From Mycobacterium sp. (GTDB lineage Bacteria; Actinomycetota; Actinomycetes; Mycobacteriales; Mycobacteriaceae): DNA of 64,000 nucleotides. Positions 1 to 9,435 of this stretch are shown here, piece after piece. A model generated the notes under the pieces. That model had not been told where the DNA came from, searched no databases, and saw only the letters and a list, made by a program, of their open reading frames with translations. Position 1 is the stretch's first letter. Each line of letters opens with the position of its first letter. The stretch is from NCBI GenBank assembly GCA_020438845.1, contig JAGQTV010000011.1:62001-126000 (forward strand), in the 5' to 3' direction. The position numbers and the translations under genes are program-made.

Positions 1-1938
1 GGCCCATTGCGAGCCCTGGCCCGAGTAGACGAACACCGTGCCAGGCCGGCACGGCCCCGGATGCGGACGGACCACTCCGGGAGCCGTCCGCCCCGCCGCG
101 AGTGCCGCCAGTCCGGTCACCGCCTGATCGCGATCGCGGGCGCACACCGTGGCGAACAGCCCTTCCCGGCCGCGGTGGTGATTGAGAGTGTGCGCTACCT
201 GCTCCAGACCCACCTCCGCGCCGGGACCCTGCCACCAGTCAGCCAACATCTCCGCTGTCGCAGCAATCCGTCCGGGGGACTTCCCGGCGACCACCAGCGT
301 GCTGACGGCCGAGGAGTCCCCGGGCTCGACCACTGCTGGCGCCGGGGCCTGCTCCAACACCAGATGAGCGTTGGTGCCGCCGAAACCGAAGGCCGACACC
401 CCCACTCGACGCGGCCTACCCTGATCGGGCCACTCCGTATGCTTGTCAACGACTTTCAAGCGCAACTTCGCAAAGGGGATGTGCGGGTTAGGAGTTTCGT
501 ACCCCACCGTCGCCGGAATCGTTCCGCGATCCAGGGCCAGCACCGCCTTGGCCAGTCCCGCTATTCCGGCGGCTGATTCCAAATGCCCCAGATTCGACTT
601 GACCGAGCCGATCAACAGCGGCTCCTGCGCCGGTCGTCCGCGGCCCAGGACAGTTCCCAACGCCCGCGCTTCGATGGGATCGCCCAAAGACGTTCCCGTG
701 CCGTGCGCCTCGACATAGTCCACGTCACGGACGTCGATTCCGGCATCGGCGTACGCCGCTCGCAGCACAGCCATCTGGGCCGCCGGGTTCGGGGCCGTCA
801 GCCCATTGGACCGGCCGTCCTGATTGACCGCTGAACCCCGCACCACGGCCAGCACTTTGTCACCGTCGCGCAGTGCGCCGCCGAGCCGTTTGAGCAGCAG
901 CACCGCGGCACCCTCGGCACGCACGAACCCGTCGGCGGCCGCATCGAAGGCGCGGCAGCGGCCCGACGGCGACAGCATCCCGGCGACATCGAAACCGCGC
1001 GTCGGAGCAGGCGACAGAACGATGTTGACACCGGCGGCCAATGCGACGTCGGACTCCCCCGACCGCAGACTCTGAAGCGCCAGATGCACCGCCACCAACG
1101 ACGACGAGCAGGCCGTGTCCACGGTCACCGACGGACCGCGGAAGTCGAAGGAATACGAGACGCGGTTGGCGATGATACTCAGCGCGCCGCCGGTTCCCGA
1201 CCACGCGTCCACCCCGGCCAAATCGGCCGAAGCCAGAGTCCAGTAGTCGGGCGAACACGCCCCCACGAAGACGCCGGTGCGCGTTTCCGCCAGCGCATCG
1301 GGCGGAATACCAGCATTCTCGAGAGCTTCTCGAGCCACCTCCAGCAGCAGTCGCTGCTGAGGATCCATCGTGTCGGCCTCCGCGGCCGGGATTCCGAAGT
1401 ACTCCGCGTCGAAGCCCGCGAGGTCCTCCAGAAAGCCTCCCCACCGCGTCGTCGAGGCAAGGACCGCCGACTCGTTGTCGCCGGCGAACCAGCCCCACCG
1501 GTCCGGAGGAACCTCGCCCACTCCGCATCGTTCGTCAATCAGGAAGTCCCACAGGTCATCCGGTCCGCTAATACCGCCGGGGAACCGGCACCCAACGCCT
1601 ATCACGGCGACCGCCTCGCGCTCCCCGGCCGATGACCGTCGGTCACCGACCCCGGGCACCCAGGCCGGATCCACGGCGCCTCCGGTGAGGAATCGCGCCA
1701 GGGCATCGACGGTCGGGTATTGCCAGAACTCAACCGGAGAAACCGGCCGATCCAGAAGGTCCGACAACTGACCGGTCAGCACCACCGCATCCCGGGAGCC
1801 CACCCCGAGGTCGTGCATGGTTGCGCCGCGGCCGATTTGATCTGCGTCGCAACCCAGTTGGGCGACAAGGTAGTCCACCAACCAGCGACGAACGCCCGCC
1901 TCGTCGCGCGGCGCGGGGGGCCCGGATTCCGACTTCAC
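1..1938 (-). CDS. Type I polyketide synthase, N-terminal part (runs off left edge)
   Basis: The reading frame is open from a GTG at 1938 to the left edge, so only about 646 residues are visible. It starts with an ACP-like domain (serine near residue 48 in DLGVGSRDAV). A ketosynthase follows, with DTACSSS (active cysteine near residue 277), EAHGTGTSLGDPIEA near 411 and VKSNLGHLESAAG. The visible part ends at the start of an acyltransferase (VFVYSGQGSQWA). The GTG overlaps the TGA of the upstream FAAL by four bases (GTGA), which decides the start and implies translational coupling. An N-terminal ACP ahead of the KS is the layout of FAAL-loaded initiation modules such as PpsA. It is a close paralogue of the complete PKS at 3721-9435. 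The extender unit and final product cannot be read from this part. Confidence 0.93.
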   Translation of the reverse strand, partial: MKSESGPPAPRDEAGVRRWLVDYLVAQLGCDADQIGRGATMHDLGVGSRDAVVLTGQLSDLLDRPVSPVEFWQYPTVDALARFLTGGAVDPAWVPGVGDRRSSAGEREAVAVIGVGCRFPGGISGPDDLWDFLIDERCGVGEVPPDRWGWFAGDNESAVLASTTRWGGFLEDLAGFDAEYFGIPAAEADTMDPQQRLLLEVAREALENAGIPPDALAETRTGVFVGACSPDYWTLASADLAGVDAWSGTGGALSIIANRVSYSFDFRGPSVTVDTACSSSLVAVHLALQSLRSGESDVALAAGVNIVLSPAPTRGFDVAGMLSPSGRCRAFDAAADGFVRAEGAAVLLLKRLGGALRDGDKVLAVVRGSAVNQDGRSNGLTAPNPAAQMAVLRAAYADAGIDVRDVDYVEAHGTGTSLGDPIEARALGTVLGRGRPAQEPLLIGSVKSNLGHLESAAGIAGLAKAVLALDRGTIPATVGYETPNPHIPFAKLRLKVVDKHTEWPDQGRPRRVGVSAFGFGGTNAHLVLEQAPAPAVVEPGDSSAVSTLVVAGKSPGRIAATAEMLADWWQGPGAEVGLEQVAHTLNHHRGREGLFATVCARDRDQAVTGLAALAAGRTAPGVVRPHPGPCRPGTVFVYSGQGSQWA

Positions 1939-3650
1939 GAATCGCCCAGCCGGCTGAACTGCCCCAATAGGTAGCGTTGCGAAGCGGCCGACCGTCGCAC
2001 CTTCCCACTGGTCGTAACGGGTATCGCCCCCGGGCCCGCCAGAACTAGATCCGCTACTCGCACTCCGTGAGCCTTCGAAATCGCCGCGGTCACCGCGGTT
2101 TTAAGGCTGCGCAGCATCTCCTCATCCGTGGATTTCAGTTCGGCGACGACGACCAGTTGCTCGATGCCCCCGTCCGGAATGGCGATCGCCACCACGCGAC
2201 CGCCGGTGAGCTTGGCGACGGTGGCCTCAATGTCGTCTGGGTAGTGGTTGCGCCCATCGACGATCAGCAGATCCTTAATCCGGCCGATGATGTACAACTC
2301 GCCGTCGAAGATCACGGCCAGATCCCCCGACTTCAACCAGGGGCCGCTCGGCACTTCCGCCGCCAGTTGACCGTTGAACACCTGCTCGGTCAACCCCGGG
2401 TTCCGCCAATAGCCGGCCGCCACCTGCGGACCGCGGACCCAGATCTCGCCCACCTCGCCGGCCGGCTGCTCCATCCGGGTTTCCGGATCGACGACCCGGA
2501 ATTCGCACGCCCGGGGTGGGCCGTGGCTCACCAGTTCCGATCCGCCCGACTCACAGACCTCGGCGTGTCCGGCCGTCAGCTTGTCGGTGTCGAACCGCAC
2601 CTCGGTCGGTGGCCGTCCCCCTCGCGACGAAGCGACGTACACCGTCGCCTCGGCCATGCCCCAGGTGGTCCGCATCGCCGAGTCCGGCAGCCCGAGCTTG
2701 GCGAACCGCTCGTTGAAACGCCGCACCGTCGAACCGCGAACCCGCTCGGCCCCGTTGATCAGCACCGCCGCCCGGCTCAGGTCCAGATCGGCCACCTCTT
2801 CGTCAGAGGTCCGAGCCATGACCACCTCGTAGGCGAAGTTGGGACCCGCGGTGAACACGTTGGGGTTGGCGGCGATGTGCTGCAGCCACCGGACCGGCTT
2901 CTGCAGGAACGCCACCGGACTCATGAGCACCGCCGGGCATCCGCTGTACAGCGGAATGAAGATGCCGACGACCATGCCCATGTCGTGATAGAACGGCGCC
3001 CACGAGACCACGGTGAGATCACGAGCCGGCAGTCCGTCCAGGGCTTCGAGGTAGTCGGGGAGCGCTTGTTCGAGATTCGCGACGATGTTCGCATGCGTCA
3101 TGGACACCCCGGCCGGGCGGCGGGTCGATCCGGAGGTGTATTGCAGATAGGCGATCTTCGGGGACGATTCCACCACAACAGGTTTCGGGGGCGAGAAGAA
3201 GTCCAGGGCATCGACCTCGATGACCCGCGGTGGGCGTTGGGAGGGCTGGGCCTGGGTGTAGTTCCTGACCTCGTCGACCACCGCCGACGTGGTCAGGACG
3301 GCGACCGGGGTGCTGTCGGCCATCGCCGCCGACACCCGTTCGTCGTGCTGGCCCGGTTGCGGCACGGACAGCGGAACAGCGATGAACCCGGCCTGGACTG
3401 CGCCGAGGAAGCCGACAATGTAGTCGAGGCCTTGCGGCGCCAGCACCACCGCCCGTTCGCCGGGCGAACCGAGGCGCGAAAGCTGCTCGGCGACTACCGA
3501 TACCCGGTCTCGAAGCTCCGACCAGGTGAGGCTCTCGGTCGCACCTGCGGGATCTGCCTCGTAGTCGATGAAGGTGTAGGCGGTGTCGTCCGCCTGTTGC
3601 TCGGCGCGATGCGCAAGCAGTGCGGGGATGAAGGACTCGACCCCTGGCAT
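1935..3650 (-). CDS. Fatty-acyl-AMP ligase (FadD, FAAL type)
   Basis: Encodes about 571 residues of the adenylate-forming superfamily. The ATP-binding P-loop reads YLQYTSGSTRRPAGV (about residues 168-182), followed by the FAAL-typical WGMAEATVYV and the C-terminal GRIKDLLIVDGRNHYPDDIE hinge region. FAALs activate a fatty acid as acyl-AMP and pass it to the ACP of a partner PKS rather than to CoA. The partner here is the overlapping PKS at 1-1938. An in-frame extension to 3791 exists, but the ATG at 3650 has a strong purine-rich site (GGAAAGGGGATGACG) just upstream and starts the conserved sequence. There are 70 bases after the upstream PKS stop. The paralogue at 9432-11168 has the same role for the other PKS. 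The fatty acid used is not deducible. Confidence 0.93.
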   Translation of the reverse strand: MPGVESFIPALLAHRAEQQADDTAYTFIDYEADPAGATESLTWSELRDRVSVVAEQLSRLGSPGERAVVLAPQGLDYIVGFLGAVQAGFIAVPLSVPQPGQHDERVSAAMADSTPVAVLTTSAVVDEVRNYTQAQPSQRPPRVIEVDALDFFSPPKPVVVESSPKIAYLQYTSGSTRRPAGVSMTHANIVANLEQALPDYLEALDGLPARDLTVVSWAPFYHDMGMVVGIFIPLYSGCPAVLMSPVAFLQKPVRWLQHIAANPNVFTAGPNFAYEVVMARTSDEEVADLDLSRAAVLINGAERVRGSTVRRFNERFAKLGLPDSAMRTTWGMAEATVYVASSRGGRPPTEVRFDTDKLTAGHAEVCESGGSELVSHGPPRACEFRVVDPETRMEQPAGEVGEIWVRGPQVAAGYWRNPGLTEQVFNGQLAAEVPSGPWLKSGDLAVIFDGELYIIGRIKDLLIVDGRNHYPDDIEATVAKLTGGRVVAIAIPDGGIEQLVVVAELKSTDEEMLRSLKTAVTAAISKAHGVRVADLVLAGPGAIPVTTSGKVRRSAASQRYLLGQFSRLGDS

Positions 3651-3720
3651 CACGTCATCCCCTTTCCTTGAGTCTGTCGCTGAAATCCCTTGTGCCGAAC
3701 TCGCAAAGCGTGAGGCGGAC

Positions 3721-6700
3721 TCAATGTTGTTGAACAACGCTGTCGAACAACGAATCCAGCAGGCTGGCTGCCGCATCAACCGAACCGTCATCTTCGTCGT
3801 CCGAATAAGCTTCTGGCTGCAGCTGTTTGGCCAGATAGGCGGAGAACGACGCGATCGTCGGATGATTCCACAGCATGGTGGCGGACAGTTCCATGCCGAC
3901 CAGTTCCTCAGCCTGTCGTCTGATCGACATCGCCATGACCGAGTTCAGGCCCATCTCTGCGAACGGCCGGTCCAGTTCGATCTCACCCGGCGCCAGGTGA
4001 AGTTCGGTCGCCAGGATGGACCTCATTCCCTCCTGCAATTCGGTGCGTAGATCTTCGGGTGCCGTAAGTGACCAGTCGCGAGCGGGCTTGGTGGCCGCAG
4101 CCCCTGACAGCACCGTTTCCGCTGTCAGCATCGGTGCCATCACTGCCTGTGCCAGGTCGTAGCGGCTCACATACTCCCACGCCACGAAGGCTTCGGCCGG
4201 ATTGACTGGGCGGGAGCCCATTCGGGCAAGTTCCTGGACGACGACCTGGGCTTCTTTGGCGAATCCAAGCCCCTGCCAGGCCACCCAGTCCAGGCTGACG
4301 GTGTTGCATCCGAGCCGATGGCGGGCTCTGGCCAGACCGTCCAGATAGGCATTGCCGACGGCATAGGCGGCTTGACCCGGCACGCCGAAAACCGCTCCGG
4401 CGGAGGCGATCAGGAACAGAAAGTCCAGGCTGCCGGGCGGGAACACCTCGTGCAGGGCGCGTGCCCCGGCGATCTTCGGCCACACGGTGCGCTCGATACG
4501 AGCCGCTTCGAGTTCGGTGACGAGTTGGCCTTCGGTCAGGCCGGCAGCGTGGATGACACCGGCGATCGGCGGTCGGCCATCGTCGGCGCGTTTGTCGAGC
4601 AGGGCTTGCACGGCTTGTCGAGAACCGGTGTCCAGGGGTACCACGTCTACCGAAACGCCGCGCATCTCCAACGCACGCACCGCGGTTACTCGGCGGCGGG
4701 TCTCGGGGTCAAGGGGACCGTCTTCCCACTGCCGTCGCGGCGGTAGCGCCGAGCGGCCGGCCAGGACCAGACGGCGCGCGCCCCGGTCGACGAGCCAGTC
4801 CGCCATCAGCAGGCCCAACTCCCCAAGTCCGCCCGTGACGAGGTAGGCCGCATCCGGGCGGCACCGTAGCCCTTCGCGCACCGGCTGGCCCGATATCGGA
4901 GCTAGCGTCGCGGTCAGGAAATCACCGCTACGCAGCAACAACGTTGACTTGGCTGGTGTCGGTAGCACGGCAGCCAGCGGCGCCGCGCACGCGGCGAGGG
5001 CGTCTGTGTCCGCGATATCGACCAAGCCGCCCCAAAGCTGGGGTTGCTCGGCGCCGATGACACCCGCCAGGCCCCACAGACAGCTCTGGCGCAGCGCCGC
5101 CTCGGAGACAGCGTCATGCACACCGCGGGTCAGAATCCACAGCGTGGCTGGGTTGCGGTAGTCCCGCTCGGCGAGTTGCGCCACCAGACTGCCGACCTCG
5201 GAAGTCAGCCGGACAGCGACGTCGACGTCGGCGCGGCCCGAGTGGGCCCCGCTGGTGCGGGCCCCGTTGATGAGGCTGCCATTGGTGTGGGCGCCGTTGG
5301 TCTCGGCGCCGTCGGAGTCGGCCACGTAGAGGACGTATCGGGCCTCTGCGACATCGCCCATCGGATATCCGAGGTTGCTGAACGCGGCACGCAGCGTTGC
5401 AGCTGCCTTGCTCTCTCCGACGACCGCGAGTGGTTCGACACCCACTCGGCTCGGTTCGGCTTCTGCACCGCAATCTCTTGGCTGCCAGTCGATCACGTGC
5501 GCAATGTTCTGCGGATCGACGCCGACCAGGGACGTCCCTGACGAGACCGGGGCGTACCCGAGGCCGCGCAGCTGGGCCATGGTCCGGCCATCGGCGGTGC
5601 GCAGCACGACATCCACAATCAGGTCGGTTCCGGGCCGCCGGCGAACTTCCACGACTCCGACACCGTCCGATGGTGTGATCGCGGTGAAGGTGAAGCTCTC
5701 GACGGAGGTTGCCACCAGCAGTTCGGAGTTCGAGCCGTCGATGAGGGGTACGAGATCCGTCGCAGCGTCGAGCAAGGCAGCCGCCGGGTGGTCCGGAAGA
5801 GCCGCGGTCACCCGCATTCGGCCCGGCGTCGACTCGTGGAAGTCGACCGACCAGCTATAAGCCTGGCCCTCGACTCCCCAGCTCCGAAACACCTCGGCCA
5901 CCGAGGACGGGTCATGGCCAAGGAGGTTGCCCGCGGTGCTCGCCTCGGCGGTTTCGAAAACCGCGTCCGGCAGTCGGTGCGAGATCTGCGCGCTCGCATG
6001 CCGGATCCAGCTTTGGTTCTGTGCCAGGACATCGGCGTTGCCGACCGGACCGGTCGCCGAGGAGATGGTGGCCGAGGAGATCGTGACCGTGTGACCGTCG
6101 CTGAAAACCTGAACAACCCGGGGCTGGTCGACGACGACGGGATTCTCGAGGCGCACGTTCTCGACCGCGGACGCGCCACACTCGGTCGCCGCGGCCGACA
6201 GTGTCTGGAGCAGGATCGACGCCGGAACGATCTCGACACCCTCGATACGGCGGAATCCCGGGTAGGGCTTGGCATGCGATACCAGCCGCGCCTGCCACAG
6301 GTGTGCGGGCACGGCCCCACCGACCGGGATGTGCCCACCGAGCAGGGTGCCGGGCCGAGGTGCCGACCCCGCTGAGGACTTCTGCAGCCTTTTGATCGCC
6401 CAATGGTGGGTGGGGTGCCACGGGGTGGTGGGCAGCGGGGTGTGCGGTTCGGGAGGGTGAAGTGTGACCGGCGGGTGCGTGGTGTGGGTGGCGTTGAGGT
6501 GAGTGCGGAAGGTGAGGGTGTCGTCGCTCTCACGGGTGAGGGTGGGCAGCGTGTGGTGGTGGGTGCTGGTCAGCGTGTCGTCGATGGCGTAGGTGAGGAT
6601 CGGGTTCGGGCTGATCTCGATGAAGGTGGCATAGCTGCCGGCGGCAGCGCCGACGGCCTGGGTGAAATTGACCGGGCGACGAACGTTGTCGGCCCAGTAG

Positions 6701-9435
6701 TCGGCGTCCAGCCGTGGAACGGTGGTGGGGTCGGTGACCGTGGAAATGAACGGAATGGACGGGGTCTTAGGGCTCAGGTCGGCTAATTCGCGGCGCAGTT
6801 CATCCAGGACCGGGTCCATCAAGCCGGTGTGGGAGGCCACTTCCATGTTGACCCGGCGGGCGAAGCGGTCCTGGGCGCTTTGATGGGCGAGGAAGTCCTC
6901 GACCTGATCGGCGGGACCGGCAACGACGCTCTGGCGCGGGGAGAGGTAGCCGGCGATTTCGACGCCGGGGTAGCCGCTTATCGCTTCTGCGGTGGCGTCC
7001 CCGCCGAGGTCGACCAATCCGACCGCACCACGGCCGCCGAGTTGGGTCATCAGCCGCGAGCGGATGGCGATGACCCGCAGGCCCTCGGCGGGGCTGAGCG
7101 CTCCCGAGACCACCGCAGCGGTGACCTCGCCCATCGAGTGCCCGATGACGGCATCGGGCAGGACGCCATAGGAACGCCACAGCGCGGTCAAGGCAAGTTG
7201 CAGGCCCATCAGCACCGGCTGTACCCGAGCATCCCCGCTGATCGGTTCGCCGTCAGCCAGAATCTGGCGCAACGAGAACCCGACCTGCTCGACGAAGACA
7301 GGCTCGAGTTCCTCAATGGCGGTGGTGAAAGCCGGTTCGTCGACCAGTAGTCGGCGGGCCATGCCCGGCCACTGCGATCCCTGGCCGGAGTAGACGAACA
7401 CCGTTCCCGGTCGGCACGGTCCGGGGTGAACATCGGCCACTCCCGGTGCAGAACGGCCCTGGGCCAGTGCCCGCAACCCGGCTACCACCTGGTCACGGTC
7501 GCGACCGCACACCGTAGCGAACTGCGGGTATCGCCCCCGATGGTGGTTCAGGGTGTGGGCTACGTCAGCCAATGACACGCCCGACCCCGCGGCCTGCATC
7601 CAGTCGGCCAGCGTCCCGGCCAGCGCGCCGATGCGGGCCGGAGTCTTCCCCGAGACCACCAACGTGGTGACCACCGGTTCCGCGGCTCCCTCCGTCGGTG
7701 CGCTGACTTGCGCAGGTGCCTCTTCGATCACCACGTGGGCGTTGGTGCCTCCGAAGCCGAACGAGGAGACCCCCGCCCGCCGGGGCCGGCCCGAGGCGGT
7801 CCACGCAGTGGGTTCGGCGACCACCTTCAGACGCAGGCTCTCAAACGGGATGTGCGGATTGGGTACCTGGTAGTCCAAGTTGGCCGGGATCTCGCCGCGG
7901 TGCACCGCCAGCACCGCCTTGATCAACCCGGCAACCCCGGCTGCGGACTCCAGATGGCCCAGATTTGACTTCACCGATCCGATCAGGAGCGGTGCCTCTA
8001 CCGGACGGCCTCGTCCCAGCACGGTGCCGAGGGCCCGCGCCTCGATCGGATCGCCCAACAAGGTGCCGGTGCCGTGTGCCTCGATGTAGTCGACCTCACG
8101 CCCCTGGATCCCGGCACTGGCATACGCGGCCCTCAACACCGCCATCTGGGATGCCGGGTTCGGCGCCATCAGACCGTTGGAACGGCCGTCCTGATTAACT
8201 GCCGAACCCCGCACTACCGCCAATAGCCGATCACCGTCACGAACCGCGTCGCTGAGTCGCTTGAGCACCACGACCCCGGCGCCCTCGGACCGTACGAACC
8301 CATCGGCACGGCCATCGAAGGCATAGCAGCGGCCGGATGCCGACATCACCTCGGCGGAATCGAAACTGCGTGTCGGTGCAGGCGACAACAACACGTTGAC
8401 TCCGGCGGCCAGGGCCACATCGGACTCCTCCGAACGCAGGCTCTGACATGCCAGGTGCACCGCTACCAGCGACGACGAGCACGCCGTGTCCACCGTCACC
8501 GACGGACCCCGGAAATCGAAGAAGTACGACACCCGGTTTGCGATGATGCTCAACGCCCCACCGGTGCCCGACCACGCATCCACACCGGCGAGATCTGCGG
8601 CCAAAAGCGAACCGTATTCCCCGAGGCATGCCCCGGCGAAAACGCCGGTCTGGCTGTGGCGCAACGTGTGAGGTGGGATTCCGGCGTGCTCGAGAGCCTC
8701 CTGGGTGACCTCCAGCAGCAACCGCTGCTGCGGATCCATCTTGTCGGCCTCACGCGGCGGAACTTCGAAGAACTCCGCATCAAAGGCCGCCAAGTCGTCC
8801 AAGAACCCGCCCCACCGGGTCGTCGCCGCCAGGGCCGCCGCCTCCTCGGGAGACTCCCCGGTGCACCAGGACCACCGCTCCGGGGGAACCTCTCGAACAC
8901 CCGAACCGCCCTGCGCCAGGAACTCCCAGAATCCATCTGGCCCGCGAACCCCGCCGGGGAACCGACATCCCAAACCGATCACCGCGATCGGCTCGCCGTC
9001 ATGATCACCGGTGGCCACACCACCTGCGGCGTTCGCAACTGCTGCCACGTCGAAGACCGGCTCGATCTCGCCGCCGGTCACAAACCGGGCCATGGCGTTG
9101 ACCGTCGGATACTGCCAAAATTCCACCGGGGAGACCGCCCGGCCCAACAACTCCCCCAACTCCCCCGCCAACACCACCGCATCGGCAGAGCCCACCGCGA
9201 GATCGCTCAGTGGCGCATCGCAGTCGACGTCGTCTGGGTCGATGCCGATGATGTCGACCAGGTAGTCGACCAACCACCGCCGGATGGCGTCCTCGCCGAG
9301 TTCCGAGGCTTCCGAACCAGACGCAGAGCCAGATGGCGAGTAGTCAGAGCGTGAGTAGTCAGAGCGCGAGTCGCGCTCCGAGTCCGGTTCCGGCGACGCC
9401 CCGCCGTCCACCACGGGGTCCGGCCCAGAGGTCAT
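3721..9435 (-). CDS. Type I polyketide synthase, ACP-KS-AT-(DH-like)-KR-ACP
   Basis: A complete single-module PKS of 1904 residues. A Ser/Asp-rich N-terminus leads to an ACP (Ser83 in DLAVGSADAV), then KS (DTACSSS near 319), AT (GHSMG near 763, VASHTGLM downstream), a hot-dog DH-like segment, a KR (TGGLGELG near 1530; Ser/Tyr pair in IASAGAVFG and AAYAVGN) and a C-terminal ACP (MGLNSVMAM near 1830). In the DH-like region the expected HxxxGxxxxP is RIEGVEIVP with no histidine at the usual place, so dehydration is doubtful and a beta-hydroxyl product is likely. VASH in the AT is not a safe guide to malonyl versus methylmalonyl in mycobacterial PKSs. Size and layout match PpsA-type starter modules. 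The ATG overlaps the upstream FAAL stop (ATGA). A short Thr/Asn/Gly-rich linker with imperfect repeats lies near 5220-5320. Confidence 0.95.
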   Translation of the reverse strand: MTSGPDPVVDGGASPEPDSERDSRSDYSRSDYSPSGSASGSEASELGEDAIRRWLVDYLVDIIGIDPDDVDCDAPLSDLAVGSADAVVLAGELGELLGRAVSPVEFWQYPTVNAMARFVTGGEIEPVFDVAAVANAAGGVATGDHDGEPIAVIGLGCRFPGGVRGPDGFWEFLAQGGSGVREVPPERWSWCTGESPEEAAALAATTRWGGFLDDLAAFDAEFFEVPPREADKMDPQQRLLLEVTQEALEHAGIPPHTLRHSQTGVFAGACLGEYGSLLAADLAGVDAWSGTGGALSIIANRVSYFFDFRGPSVTVDTACSSSLVAVHLACQSLRSEESDVALAAGVNVLLSPAPTRSFDSAEVMSASGRCYAFDGRADGFVRSEGAGVVVLKRLSDAVRDGDRLLAVVRGSAVNQDGRSNGLMAPNPASQMAVLRAAYASAGIQGREVDYIEAHGTGTLLGDPIEARALGTVLGRGRPVEAPLLIGSVKSNLGHLESAAGVAGLIKAVLAVHRGEIPANLDYQVPNPHIPFESLRLKVVAEPTAWTASGRPRRAGVSSFGFGGTNAHVVIEEAPAQVSAPTEGAAEPVVTTLVVSGKTPARIGALAGTLADWMQAAGSGVSLADVAHTLNHHRGRYPQFATVCGRDRDQVVAGLRALAQGRSAPGVADVHPGPCRPGTVFVYSGQGSQWPGMARRLLVDEPAFTTAIEELEPVFVEQVGFSLRQILADGEPISGDARVQPVLMGLQLALTALWRSYGVLPDAVIGHSMGEVTAAVVSGALSPAEGLRVIAIRSRLMTQLGGRGAVGLVDLGGDATAEAISGYPGVEIAGYLSPRQSVVAGPADQVEDFLAHQSAQDRFARRVNMEVASHTGLMDPVLDELRRELADLSPKTPSIPFISTVTDPTTVPRLDADYWADNVRRPVNFTQAVGAAAGSYATFIEISPNPILTYAIDDTLTSTHHHTLPTLTRESDDTLTFRTHLNATHTTHPPVTLHPPEPHTPLPTTPWHPTHHWAIKRLQKSSAGSAPRPGTLLGGHIPVGGAVPAHLWQARLVSHAKPYPGFRRIEGVEIVPASILLQTLSAAATECGASAVENVRLENPVVVDQPRVVQVFSDGHTVTISSATISSATGPVGNADVLAQNQSWIRHASAQISHRLPDAVFETAEASTAGNLLGHDPSSVAEVFRSWGVEGQAYSWSVDFHESTPGRMRVTAALPDHPAAALLDAATDLVPLIDGSNSELLVATSVESFTFTAITPSDGVGVVEVRRRPGTDLIVDVVLRTADGRTMAQLRGLGYAPVSSGTSLVGVDPQNIAHVIDWQPRDCGAEAEPSRVGVEPLAVVGESKAAATLRAAFSNLGYPMGDVAEARYVLYVADSDGAETNGAHTNGSLINGARTSGAHSGRADVDVAVRLTSEVGSLVAQLAERDYRNPATLWILTRGVHDAVSEAALRQSCLWGLAGVIGAEQPQLWGGLVDIADTDALAACAAPLAAVLPTPAKSTLLLRSGDFLTATLAPISGQPVREGLRCRPDAAYLVTGGLGELGLLMADWLVDRGARRLVLAGRSALPPRRQWEDGPLDPETRRRVTAVRALEMRGVSVDVVPLDTGSRQAVQALLDKRADDGRPPIAGVIHAAGLTEGQLVTELEAARIERTVWPKIAGARALHEVFPPGSLDFLFLIASAGAVFGVPGQAAYAVGNAYLDGLARARHRLGCNTVSLDWVAWQGLGFAKEAQVVVQELARMGSRPVNPAEAFVAWEYVSRYDLAQAVMAPMLTAETVLSGAAATKPARDWSLTAPEDLRTELQEGMRSILATELHLAPGEIELDRPFAEMGLNSVMAMSIRRQAEELVGMELSATMLWNHPTIASFSAYLAKQLQPEAYSDDEDDGSVDAAASLLDSLFDSVVQQH

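Noticed and set aside
2067-3671. Long plus-strand open frame opposite the first FAAL
   Set aside because: It is a GC-rich antisense shadow with no recognisable domain, while the minus strand has strong FAAL motifs.
6400-6620. Thr/His/Pro-rich stretch with different base pattern in the PKS, as a possible insertion
   Set aside because: Such linkers after the AT domain are common in mycobacterial PKSs, and the reading frame is intact.
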